64,000 nucleotides of DNA from the NCBI RefSeq assembly GCF_012999535.1, contig NZ_JABBWV010000002.1:558001-622000 (forward strand). Reading direction: 5' to 3'. The translations under genes and the position numbers were made by a program. The stretch is from Microbispora sp. H11081 (GTDB lineage: Bacteria > Actinomycetota > Actinomycetes > Streptosporangiales > Streptosporangiaceae). The notes under the pieces are model-generated. The model saw nothing but the letters and a program-made list of their open reading frames with translations. It did no database searches and had not been told where the DNA came from. Shown here piece by piece: positions 56,201 to 62,955 of the stretch; the first letter of the stretch is position 1, and each line of letters starts with the position of its first letter.

Positions 56201-58135
56201 GGAGCGAAGGCCCTCGTGCCGCCGGACGATCGTGTCGAGAGCGGCCCGCAGCGGCTCCGCCGAGGTGAGGCCGCGCAACCCGAGCCGGAAGGCGATCACG
56301 GTGGCGTGCGGATTCCGGCTCACCTCGCGCAGCAGCAGCTTGCCGCGCTGCCCGGCGGACACCGGATAGCGGGTCAGGCCGGTGTGGCGGACCAGTGGCG
56401 CCGCGGCGACCGTGGCGGCGGACGCCGCGGCCTCGCCCACGTAGGCGGCCAGCTCGGCGACCGTGGGCCTGGCCAGGAAGGCCGTCAGCGCGACGCGGAC
56501 GCCCAGCGCCTCCTCGATCCCGGCGCAGATCCTCGCCGCGGCCAGAGAGTGCCCGCCGAGGTCGAGGAAGTGGTCGTGGACGCCGGCCCGGTCGACGCCG
56601 AGCGTCTCGGCGGTGATGGCGGCGATGCGCCGTTCCACCTCGTCGCGCGGCGCGACGTGACCCCGCGGGGCGAAGGAGACCTCGGGCAGTCTGGAGCGGT
56701 CCACTTTTCCGGTAGGACCGATCGGGATGGCGTCGATCAGCACGATCCTTGCGGGGATCATGTGGTCGGGCAGCCAGTCGCGCAGCCAGGACCGCAGCCC
56801 GCCCTCGTCGAGGCCGGGCCCGGCCGGCTGGACGTAGGCGACTAGCCTGCGGGTGCCCTCCTCGTCGGCCGGGGCGAGCACGACGGCCTGCCGGACCAGC
56901 GGGTGGCGTTCCAGCCGGCCCCGCACCTCGCCGAGCTCGACGCGGAAGCCCGCGACCTTCACCTGGTCGTCGATGCGCCCCTCGTAGAAGTAGACGCCGC
57001 CCTCCCTGCGGACCAGGTCGCCGGTGCGGTAGTGGCGCACGCCCGCGTGGTCGGTCACGAATCGCTCCGAGGTCAGGTCGGGGCGGTTCAGGTAGCCACG
57101 GCCGACCAGCGGCCCCGCCACCCACAGCTCGCCGAGCTCGCCGTCGCCCAGCGCCTCGCCGTCCGAGGCCCGCACCGACAGCTCCGACCAGGCGTACGGA
57201 GTGCCGATGGGCGGCTCGCCCGGCTCGTCCCTGGCGATCTCGTGCGCGCAGCAGTGCACGGTGCACTCGGTCGGGCCGTACAGGTTCACCATGCGCCGCA
57301 CGCCGGGGTTGGCGAAGACGCGGTCGGCCAGCGCCCGGCTCACCGGCTCACCGCTGGACAGCACCGTGCGGACGTTCGGCGGCAGCGGCTCCCGCAGCAG
57401 CGCGGTCAGCGCCGAGGCCGCGGCGCTGATCATCGTGACCTCGTCCCTGGCGGGCAGGGTGTGCAGGGCGAGAGGGTTGTCCGCCATGATCACCGTGCCG
57501 CCCAGCAGCAGCGGCAGGTAGAGCTGCGGTACGGACGGGTCGAAGCAGACCGAGGTCGAGGCGAGGAACCCGGTCAGCTCCGCCGCGGTGAAGTACTCGG
57601 CGTCCCAGCGCAGCAGCGTCATCACGTTGCGGTGCTCGATCGCGACGCCCTTGGGGCGGCCGGTCGATCCGGAGGTGTACATGACGTAGGCGAGATCGTC
57701 GGGGGCGCTCGGCAGGCCAGGGTCGGAGTCGGGGCGCTCGCCGACGTCGCCGAGCAGGACGAGCTCGCCTCGCGGCAGCCGCGCGGCAGGTTCCGGGGAG
57801 GTCACCGTGTGCGACACCCCGGCGTCCTCGATCATGAACTGCAGCCGGTCGGCCGGGTAGGCCGGATCCAGCGGCACGTAGGCGGCGCCCGTCTTCCAGA
57901 CGCCGAGTAACGCGGCGATCAGGTCGTGGTCGCGGTGGAGGCAGACGCCGACCGTCGAGCCACGTCCCACACCGCGGGCGGCGAGTTCGTGGGCGATTCG
58001 GTTGGCTTGGGCGTTGAGAGCGGCGTAGGTGATGCGGGTCGTGCCGGAGACGACGGCAGTGCGGTCCGGAGTGCGGCGTGCCTGTCGTTCGAAGGCGTTG
58101 TGCGCCGGTTCGAACGATGCCAGGTTGTCGGCCAC
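53234..58135 (-). CDS. Two-module NRPS A-T-C-A-T (loading module plus first extension)
   Basis: 1633 residues. A1 about 20-500 (YTSGSTGRPKG near 152), carrier Ser near 530 in LGGHSLA, condensation domain about 560-990 with DHTAFDG, A2 about 1020-1540 (YTSGSTGRPKG near 1201, AYGPTETTI), and carrier Ser near 1582 in LGGHSAT. No initiating condensation, epimerisation, methylation or reductase domain. With the next gene it predicts a three-residue assembly line. Start GTG 58135 has AAAGGAG seven bases upstream; the 19 codons before it lack a ribosome-binding site. The A2 domain has a DGT/LDG repeat insertion. No MbtH or phosphopantetheinyl transferase gene is in view. Confidence 0.93.
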   Translation of the reverse strand: MADNLASFEPAHNAFERQARRTPDRTAVVSGTTRITYAALNAQANRIAHELAARGVGRGSTVGVCLHRDHDLIAALLGVWKTGAAYVPLDPAYPADRLQFMIEDAGVSHTVTSPEPAARLPRGELVLLGDVGERPDSDPGLPSAPDDLAYVMYTSGSTGRPKGVAIEHRNVMTLLRWDAEYFTAAELTGFLASTSVCFDPSVPQLYLPLLLGGTVIMADNPLALHTLPARDEVTMISAAASALTALLREPLPPNVRTVLSSGEPVSRALADRVFANPGVRRMVNLYGPTECTVHCCAHEIARDEPGEPPIGTPYAWSELSVRASDGEALGDGELGELWVAGPLVGRGYLNRPDLTSERFVTDHAGVRHYRTGDLVRREGGVYFYEGRIDDQVKVAGFRVELGEVRGRLERHPLVRQAVVLAPADEEGTRRLVAYVQPAGPGLDEGGLRSWLRDWLPDHMIPARIVLIDAIPIGPTGKVDRSRLPEVSFAPRGHVAPRDEVERRIAAITAETLGVDRAGVHDHFLDLGGHSLAAARICAGIEEALGVRVALTAFLARPTVAELAAYVGEAAASAATVAAAPLVRHTGLTRYPVSAGQRGKLLLREVSRNPHATVIAFRLGLRGLTSAEPLRAALDTIVRRHEGLRSVVVDGDTVEVLPPAPVPFEEHRPAGAAEADELRRAAVAHDFDLSGDSPLLRATLLWSGPDSAELVLLTDHTAFDGASLGIVMRELLDGLANGGEIHLPEPPLQIGDVALRERETTRDTEALRAFWAGELAGAVPPYELLPRGDDRPSRLRGERLVRRLDPATAERVGELAAGCGATPFAVYLTVLGMLVAGLTDRRDVVLGAAVADRAAAGLDDVVGVLVDVLPVRLRLDDDLTLREGVRQAGAATVRAMDHRGLTEQELTEAAGMERPPGWVPTPVTLSMQPPQVPLSLDRGDVGVDLIGELDAGSVQVPLMVYVNATASGPELQVEYDLEHLDRGAAETLTDRLTRLLDDALAHPDLPLSAFEVTGAEERAALLAAGTGVPLPADAPRTVVEAVLAQAARRPHAPAVADGEGVLTYGELAGLARRVAAALGAGSAGCCVGVCLPRDRRLPAALLGVLLAGAAYVPLDPVHPLPRLRDQVDDCGAKVIVAAGEGLAVARRLGRAVIDLAEPPVPDALPDGTVADGTGLDGSLDGTGLDGTAPDGTEVDPGDLAYVLYTSGSTGRPKGVEITHANLAAFVASMTVTPGAGSGDVMLGLTPFSFDVFGFDVWVSLCLGMRLELLGRDDALDGRAVARRVEESGVTLMTATPTTLRMLTASGWRDDPAARGGDVRVISIGEELDPALAAELLARGVDLWNAYGPTETTIYSTMIRVTAPVGERVSIGLPLAGESAYVLDRAGRVLPAGVTGELWIGGAGVGRGYRGRPEQTEAAFTDDPHGPPGTRRYRTGDLARWRPDGTLDFLGRRDGQVKVRGHRIELGEIETALRQSVADAAVAVRDGDHLVGYLAAPPDTDTRELEGRLSSLLPDYMVPRRWVLLDALPLTASGKVDRTALPDPGGLASRVPPSTEAELLVSEVWSAVLNGPEPGAHDDFFALGGHSATAALVAARLSDALGLTVPVRLLFERRTLAGYAAGLESLLLAEMEETQ
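54563..54642 (-). repeat. Short tandem repeats inside the A2 domain
   Basis: Reiterated GTGCCGTCC(AGTCCT) units encode an in-frame run of DGT, LDG and SLDGTGLDGT-like repeats (about residues 1162-1197), just before the ATP-binding A3 motif. Length is likely to vary by slippage; the insertion sits in a surface loop position and should not abolish activity. Confidence 0.8.
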
Positions 58136-58309
58136 CTGTGGGCTCCTTTGTTGTAAGGAAAGGTGGGTGGATTCCATCGAAGGCATCGTCACAACAGCCG
58201 CTGGAACTGGTTAGCCAGAATAATCTTCCGTGATGCGAATGATGTCCTGATGAAGCCGCTTTGTGATGATCCGGGGTATGAGGTGCGGAGTATAAGGCGG
58301 AGGGTCGTA

Positions 58310-58335
58310 GCCTCCCCCGGCGGGGCGGGGGAGGC
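58310..58335 (-). terminator. Strong hairpin terminator after the GH54 gene
   Basis: Perfect 10-bp stem GCCTCCCCCG (58310-58319) / CGGGGGAGGC (58326-58335), 6-nt loop, 15 nt past the stop. It separates the arabinan operon from the NRPS operon. The NRPS promoter should lie between here and 58136; I see no convincing hexamers. Confidence 0.7.
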
Positions 58336-58350
58336 CACGGTCGCGGGAAT

Positions 58351-59931
58351 CTACGCCCAGGGCTGGGAGACGACCCAGCTCACGTCGGCGCTCCACGCGG
58401 TGGCGTTGTCGAAGACGTTCGAGCCGCCGTTGCTCGCGATGTAGACCGTGTTGTTGTAGTGGCGCAGGAACCTGGCCGGGAAGTTGTACGAGGCGAAGGA
58501 CGTGCCCTGGCCGCTCCTGCCGGCCTGCGGGCAGAACGTGGCGTCCGCCGCGAAAAGCGCGCTGCCGTCGTCGCGCTGCCGGTAGAGCTGGTAGTAGCGG
58601 TGGCGCAGGTAGTCGCCGGGGTAGTTCTTCGACTCGAACGACACGCACGAGCCGCTCGCCAGGCCGCGGCGCACGATCCAGGTGGCGTCGTTCTTGTCGA
58701 GGGACGGGCTGGACGAGGTGATCACCGACGTGAGGGCCTGGTCGTCGTAGTGCCGGACGTAGCGGTCGGTGTAGCCGGACGTCGTCGCGCGCAGCGAGAT
58801 CGCCGAGCCCGGGGTGAGCGTGCCGTTCTGCACGCCCCCGCCGGTCCACGTGGCGTAGCCGGCGGCGGTGATGTTGGCCTGCACGGCGTTCTCCGTGGCG
58901 TCGGACGGGAAGCCGTAGGTCATCACGCCCTCGTAGAAGGTGCCCCTGGCGCTGATGCTGTTGTCGCCGCCGATGCCGAGGATGATGGCGCCTTCCTTCT
59001 TCATCGGGTTGTAGCCCGCGACGTTGGGCCGCGGCCCGTTGTAGAAGGTGCCCAGACCGCCGGACTGGGCGTTGCCGCCCCGGATGGCGAAGTGGTTCGG
59101 CTCGCCCTTGACGATCGCGGTCAGGAAGCGGTGGCTGATGGACGGGTTGCCCGCGTTGTACTTCTGGTTCACCCCGGAGAACAGGCCGTTCTCCAGGTCG
59201 GCCATGATCCAGGGGCCGTTGCCCGCGCCGTAGCCCCAGGCCTTGCTGTCGCCGAAGTAGATGGCCTCCATGGTGCCGTTGCCGTTGTTGCGGCTGTTGG
59301 TCTCGGCGTTGCCGTAGTCGAAGCAGCAGCCGCCGTTGTAGTGGGTGCCGTCGAAGACGGCGTACATGCCCTGCGGTTGGTCGCCCTTGGCGACGCCGTT
59401 GGTGGCGTTGTTGCGGTAGCCGGTGCCGGGAGCCACGTACACGCCGTAGGCCTTGTGCCCGCCGACCGTGATCGGCGCCGCGGTCGCGGACGCGAGGTTG
59501 TCGTAGCCGCCCGGCGCAGGTCCGGAGAAGTCGCCGGGAGGCGCCTGGGTGAGCCGGTTGCCCCGGCCTGACTGGTCGTAGATGACGGTGATCAGGCAGG
59601 TGGCGTTCCCGCAGAACGCGTCCTGCGCCGCCGAGTCGGCGACCCCGCCCGCGCTCAGCACGCCGATGTCGCGGGTGGCGCCGTCGGAGAGACGGCGCAC
59701 CTGGTAGAGCGGGCCGCCGTAGTTGCCGTACAGGGCGCGGGTCGTGCTGTGCGCCGCCACGCACGGCGTGCCGCCCGCGGCGTAGATGTCGCACGGGCCC
59801 TGCCCGGCGGCCCGCGACGGCGTGGCGACGCCGGCCAGCAGGCCGGCGGCGAGCGTGATCGCAGCGGCCGCGGACAGCAGCGTCCTGACCAGGGCGGCGC
59901 GAGGGCGCGCGCCCTTCGAGAGGAGGGACAT
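58351..59931 (-). CDS. Secreted alpha-L-arabinofuranosidase (GH54 with CBM42)
   Basis: 526-residue secreted enzyme removing arabinofuranosyl side chains. Signal peptide about 1-41 (LLSAAAAITLAAGLLAGVA...SRA). The GH54 catalytic domain includes the start CDIYAAGGTPCVAAHSTTRA, the conserved CCFDYGNAE, the nucleophile Glu in MADLENGLFSG and the acid Asp in ILGIGGDNS. The C-terminal CBM42/AbfB arabinose-binding trefoil (about 370-526) includes RYVRHYD, YLRHRYYQL and FLRHYNNTV repeats. ATG 59931 has GGAGA close upstream. It is second in an operon with the GH43 arabinanase (35-nt gap). Confidence 0.93.
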   Translation of the reverse strand: MSLLSKGARPRAALVRTLLSAAAAITLAAGLLAGVATPSRAAGQGPCDIYAAGGTPCVAAHSTTRALYGNYGGPLYQVRRLSDGATRDIGVLSAGGVADSAAQDAFCGNATCLITVIYDQSGRGNRLTQAPPGDFSGPAPGGYDNLASATAAPITVGGHKAYGVYVAPGTGYRNNATNGVAKGDQPQGMYAVFDGTHYNGGCCFDYGNAETNSRNNGNGTMEAIYFGDSKAWGYGAGNGPWIMADLENGLFSGVNQKYNAGNPSISHRFLTAIVKGEPNHFAIRGGNAQSGGLGTFYNGPRPNVAGYNPMKKEGAIILGIGGDNSISARGTFYEGVMTYGFPSDATENAVQANITAAGYATWTGGGVQNGTLTPGSAISLRATTSGYTDRYVRHYDDQALTSVITSSSPSLDKNDATWIVRRGLASGSCVSFESKNYPGDYLRHRYYQLYRQRDDGSALFAADATFCPQAGRSGQGTSFASYNFPARFLRHYNNTVYIASNGGSNVFDNATAWSADVSWVVSQPWA

Positions 59932-59966
59932 CGGTCTCCAAGAGTCCAAGAGGGGTTCGGGGTGGA

Positions 59967-61400
59967 TCAGTAGACGTAGGGCCAGCCCGCGTCGTCCCAG
60001 CCGAGCTTGTTGATGCCGAGTCGCGATGACCCGTCGTCGGCGTACCAGTGGTAGAAGAGGACGTCTCCGTCGCTGTCGGCGAGCACCGCCTGGTGGCCGG
60101 GGCCGTGGACGCCTCCGTGACCGGCCAGGACCTGCGTGCCGCCGCCGGACGTCATCGCCGTTCCGTTCCTGTCGACGTACGGGCCGGTGACCGAGGTCGA
60201 GCGGCCCACCATGATGCGGTAGGTGCTGGACGCGCCCCTGCAGCACAGGTCGAAGGAGACGAACTGGTAGTAGTAGCCGCCGTGCCGGTAGATGAACGGC
60301 GCCTCGATCGCGCCGCCGTTGCGACCCGAGATGCTGCGGATCGTGGTGTCCAGCCGCTTGCCGGTGGCCGGGTCGAGCTGGATCATCTTGATCCCCGACC
60401 AGAACGAGCCGAAGTCGAGCCACCAGCGGCCCTGGTCGTCGACGACCAGGTTGGGGTCGATGGCGTTCCAGTTGTCGGAGGTGTTCGACTCGATGACCAG
60501 GCCCTGGTTGGTCCATGATCCGGACGCCCCGGTCGTGCTGGTGGCCAGGAAGATGCCCGAGTGGTTGGAGCCGAACGTCGAGGCCGAGTAGTACATGTAG
60601 TACTTGCCGTTGACGTAGGTGATGTCCGGCGCCCACAGCTCGTTGCCGCCGTTGGTGTACCCGTGCGTCCAGGAGGCCCCGCCGGGGAAGGCCGCGCCCG
60701 CGTTGCGCCAGGTGGTCCGGTCGCTGGAGGTCTTGAGCTGGATGCCGTTGCCGGTGTAGGCGAGCAGGTAGGTCCCGTCCGGCCTCTTGGTCACCTCCGG
60801 GTCGTGCGCGCCGACGTCGCCGTTGACCACGCCCGGGTTGGGGTAGGAGGGGGTGCCGGACCCGCCGAGCTTGACCAGCCGCCACTGCTGGTTGGCGCCG
60901 CCCAGGTCGGTGTACTGAGAGACGCGGCCGCCGTCGGCGGTGGACCATTCCCAGATCTCGAGGGCCTTGCCGCTGTTGCGGTTGATCAGCTTGATATGGC
61001 CGTTGTCGGTGTCCACGACGCGGAACTGCTGGTTGGCGGCGTTCTTGTCGGTGTACTGGATGACCGTGGCGCCGTCGGCGGTGGAGCGGCCGGAGATGTC
61101 GACGACCTTGCCGCTGTGACGGGACTTGAGACGGTAGTAGCCGCCGCCGGAGTCGATGAACTGCCACTGCTGCCAGGCGCCGTCGTTGCGGGTCCACTGG
61201 ACGAGCGGGGCGCCGTCGTTGGTGGCGAGGTCGTAGACGTCCAGGACCTTGCCGCTGTGCCGGTTGACCAGCACGTACGACGCGCTCGTGTCGATCGCCG
61301 CCGCGTTCGCGAGGCCGGGGGCGACGATGCCGAGGCCCAGAGCCAGCAGCAGCGCGGTCATCGCGGCGACGGCGGCGCGTACGGGTGAGAGGAGGGTCAT
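59967..61400 (-). CDS. Secreted GH43 arabinan endo-1,5-alpha-L-arabinosidase with ricin-type lectin
   Basis: 477-residue secreted enzyme. Signal peptide about 1-34. An N-terminal ricin B-like trefoil (CBM13-type, about 37-175) has three repeats: VNRHSGKVLDVYD, SRHSGKVVDISGRS and INRNSGKALEIWE. The GH43 five-bladed propeller (about 195-477) carries the catalytic Asp in GAHDPEV, the pKa-modulating Asp in NAIDPNLVV and the general acid Glu in GAIEAPF. ATG 61400 has GGAGG nine bases upstream. It acts with the downstream GH54 to degrade arabinan; a LacI-like operator lies just before it. Confidence 0.93.
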   Translation of the reverse strand: MTLLSPVRAAVAAMTALLLALGLGIVAPGLANAAAIDTSASYVLVNRHSGKVLDVYDLATNDGAPLVQWTRNDGAWQQWQFIDSGGGYYRLKSRHSGKVVDISGRSTADGATVIQYTDKNAANQQFRVVDTDNGHIKLINRNSGKALEIWEWSTADGGRVSQYTDLGGANQQWRLVKLGGSGTPSYPNPGVVNGDVGAHDPEVTKRPDGTYLLAYTGNGIQLKTSSDRTTWRNAGAAFPGGASWTHGYTNGGNELWAPDITYVNGKYYMYYSASTFGSNHSGIFLATSTTGASGSWTNQGLVIESNTSDNWNAIDPNLVVDDQGRWWLDFGSFWSGIKMIQLDPATGKRLDTTIRSISGRNGGAIEAPFIYRHGGYYYQFVSFDLCCRGASSTYRIMVGRSTSVTGPYVDRNGTAMTSGGGTQVLAGHGGVHGPGHQAVLADSDGDVLFYHWYADDGSSRLGINKLGWDDAGWPYVY

Positions 61401-61420
61401 GAGGGGGTGCCTCCTGCGAT

Positions 61421-61434
61421 TGTGAGCGTTAACA
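61421..61434 (-). promoter_or_regulatory. LacI-family operator of the arabinan operon
   Basis: TGTGAGCGTTAACA has the TGT...CG...ACA symmetry of LacI-type operators controlling actinobacterial polysaccharide enzymes. It lies 21 nt before the GH43 start. No LacI gene is nearby. Confidence 0.65.
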
Positions 61435-61456
61435 TCTCCCGGGGCGCGGAGGCGTG

Positions 61457-61474
61457 GATCTCACAATCGAGATC
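61457..61474. promoter_or_regulatory. Second dyad near the arabinan promoter
   Basis: GATCTC-ACAATC-GAGATC, perfect 6-bp arms, 23 bp from the LacI-like box. It may be part of the same control region. Confidence 0.4.
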
Positions 61475-61666
61475 GGGGGGTTGGTGCGCTCAGTGTTTGC
61501 TCCTGACCGGGGTGCGTCAAGACCGTCGCGCGGGGCCTGGCGGGATCGCGCGAGTTGCCTGGAGGCCGGGGCGGTCCGGAGTACGCGAAGGTGAAAATTT
61601 CAGCATACGGACGGCAAAAGACGGCGAATCTACGTCGTAAAGGAAGCCGATTTGTATGGTGTGTGA

Positions 61667-62071
61667 GTGACCGGTGAGACCGATCTCCGCACCCTGCTCG
61701 CCACCATGCGGCCGGAGCTGAACCCGGGCCGCTACGTGTTCACCACCGTCGGCCGCGACCTCCCGCCGGGCGTCCGGCCGGTCGTCACCGTCGCTGAGGA
61801 GGAGGGCCTCACCGCGGTCCTGCCGCAGCTAGAGGCCGACGCCGCGGGGCTGGCCTACGACTACGTGGCGGGCTGGATCACGCTGCGCGTCCACTCGGCG
61901 CTCGACGCCGTGGGACTGACCGCCGCCGTCGCGCAGGCGCTCGCCGCGGCGGGCCTGAGCTGCAACGTCGTCGCCGGCTTCCACCACGACCACCTCTTCG
62001 TCCCGTACGACCGCGCCGGCGAGGCGGTCGAGGTGCTGGAGAGCCTCGCCCGGCACGGCGGGAACGGGTAG
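61667..62071 (+). CDS. ACT-domain protein
   Basis: 134-residue small cytoplasmic protein of the DUF2241/ACT_7 type: LRTLLATMRPELNPGRYVFT, VTVAEEEGLTAVLP, WITLRVHSALDAVGLTAAVA, GLSCNVVAGFHHDHLFVPYDRA. Such proteins bind amino acids, but the role is not established. GTG 61667 follows TATGGT (61655-61660) by exactly 6 nt, so it is leaderless. Confidence 0.82.
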   Translation: MTGETDLRTLLATMRPELNPGRYVFTTVGRDLPPGVRPVVTVAEEEGLTAVLPQLEADAAGLAYDYVAGWITLRVHSALDAVGLTAAVAQALAAAGLSCNVVAGFHHDHLFVPYDRAGEAVEVLESLARHGGNG

Positions 62072-62155
62072 CGGCTTCCCGGATGCCGTACGTGGCACCT
62101 CAGGGCTGTGGTAGCGTTCGTAACGTTGCAGTTGTGGTACCCATGAAACTTGTGT

Positions 62156-62194
62156 GCGCCTGACGGGATGTGACCTTCAGGCGCATTTTGTTTT
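62156..62194 (+). terminator. Hairpin with T-tract between the ACT and cold-shock genes
   Basis: GCGCCTGA (62156-62163) / TCAGGCGC (62177-62184) followed by ATTTTGTTTT. It could end the ACT transcript or be an attenuator within the cold-shock leader. The long U-rich run is exceptional in this genome. Confidence 0.6.
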
Positions 62195-62209
62195 CCCGGC
62201 CATCTCCGG

Positions 62210-62265
62210 AGGGGCCTCATTCGGCGACGTGGAATCCGCGCGGTGCGGATTCCGGTTCGGCCCCT
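62210..62265 (+). promoter_or_regulatory. Structured leader of the cold-shock gene
   Basis: Outer stem AGGGGCC (62210-62216) / GGCCCCT (62259-62265) encloses an inner perfect 9-bp hairpin GGAATCCGC-GCGGT-GCGGATTCC (62231-62253). It ends just before the AAAGGAGA ribosome-binding site, so folding could control translation with temperature. Confidence 0.6.
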
Positions 62266-62282
62266 GTCAAAGGAGATTCGAC

Positions 62283-62486
62283 ATGGCTCTCGGAACTGTG
62301 AAGTGGTTCAACTCGGAAAAGGGCTTCGGCTTCATCGAGCAGGACGGCGGCGGCCCCGACGTCTTCGCCCACTACTCGAACATCGCCGCCCAGGGCTACC
62401 GTGAGCTGCAGGAGGGTCAGAAGGTGTCGTTCGACATCACGCAGGGCCAGAAGGGCCCGCAGGCCGAGAACATCGTTCCCGCCTGA
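62283..62486 (+). CDS. Cold-shock protein (CspA family)
   Basis: 67-residue single cold-shock domain RNA chaperone: [20 protein letters not shown] contains RNP1 (KGFGFIEQ), and DVFAHYSNI is RNP2. It binds single-stranded RNA/DNA and relieves structure. Strong AAAGGAGA upstream and a strong terminator downstream indicate a highly expressed monocistronic gene, with a leader of at least 70 nt. Confidence 0.97.
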   Translation: MALGTVKWFNSEKGFGFIEQDGGGPDVFAHYSNIAAQGYRELQEGQKVSFDITQGQKGPQAENIVPA

Positions 62487-62505
62487 CCCACACCGGCATC
62501 ACGAT

Positions 62506-62537
62506 TCGGGGCCCGCGCTAGGCAGCGCGGGCCCCGA
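62506..62537 (+). terminator. Strong intrinsic terminator of the cold-shock gene
   Basis: Perfect 14-bp stem TCGGGGCCCGCGCT (62506-62519) / AGCGCGGGCCCCGA (62524-62537), 4-nt loop AGGC, then CCCGTTTTC. Confidence 0.92.
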
Positions 62538-62666
62538 CCCGTTTTCACGGGCAGGCGCTCTCGCGTGCCGCGAGCGCCGCCGCCCGTGTGGACGGGCCGG
62601 CCTCCGGTGGCGGACGGGGATCCAGGCCCTGGCCGCGAGGGGAGAGCGCCGGCGCGCGGACGCCCG

Positions 62667-62684
62667 CCGCCGGCATGCCGGCGG
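62667..62684. repeat. 18-bp perfect palindrome
   Basis: CCGCCGGCATGCCGGCGG. It lies in the gap between the cold-shock terminator and the convergent tudor-like gene, and may help end transcription from that gene. The rest of 62538-62727 holds nothing else I can support. Confidence 0.5.
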
Positions 62685-62727
62685 AGCGGTGCCCGCGTGA
62701 CGCGCTTCCCCTAGGGGACATCTGTGC

Positions 62728-62955
62728 TCAGAGCTTGTGCAGCTTCTTGTACGGGGTCGTGATTCTTTCCTGCTGGGATCGGAAGTCGACGATCACGGCG
62801 ACTCCGTCCTCGACGTCCACGACCACGCCGAGACCGTAGCGATCATGCGTGACCTGGTCGTTCACGCTGAACTGCTCGACAGGCGGAGCGGGAGGCGGGG
62901 GCTTGAAGGGACTGGTGGGCAGGTGACGGCGGGACGCGCCGCTGGCTGGCTTCAT
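62728..62955 (-). CDS. Small tudor/SH3-like protein
   Basis: 75 residues. A Pro-rich N-terminus (SPFKPPPPAPPVEQ) precedes a compact beta domain, FSVNDQVTHDRYGLGVVVDV followed by VAVIVDFRSQQERI. This resembles the tudor-like C-terminal domain of UvrD/PcrA-type helicases and CarD-like modules that contact RNA polymerase. ATG 62955 overlaps the stop of the upstream MFS gene by 4 bp. A role beside a drug transporter is unclear. Confidence 0.72.
   Translation of the reverse strand: MKPASGASRRHLPTSPFKPPPPAPPVEQFSVNDQVTHDRYGLGVVVDVEDGVAVIVDFRSQQERITTPYKKLHKL

Noticed and set aside
58195..58235. Iron-box (IdeR/DmdR) like sequence CTGGTTAGCCAG upstream of the NRPS
   Set aside because: Only the GGTTAG half resembles the 19-bp consensus; the other half does not match, and no siderophore uptake genes are present.
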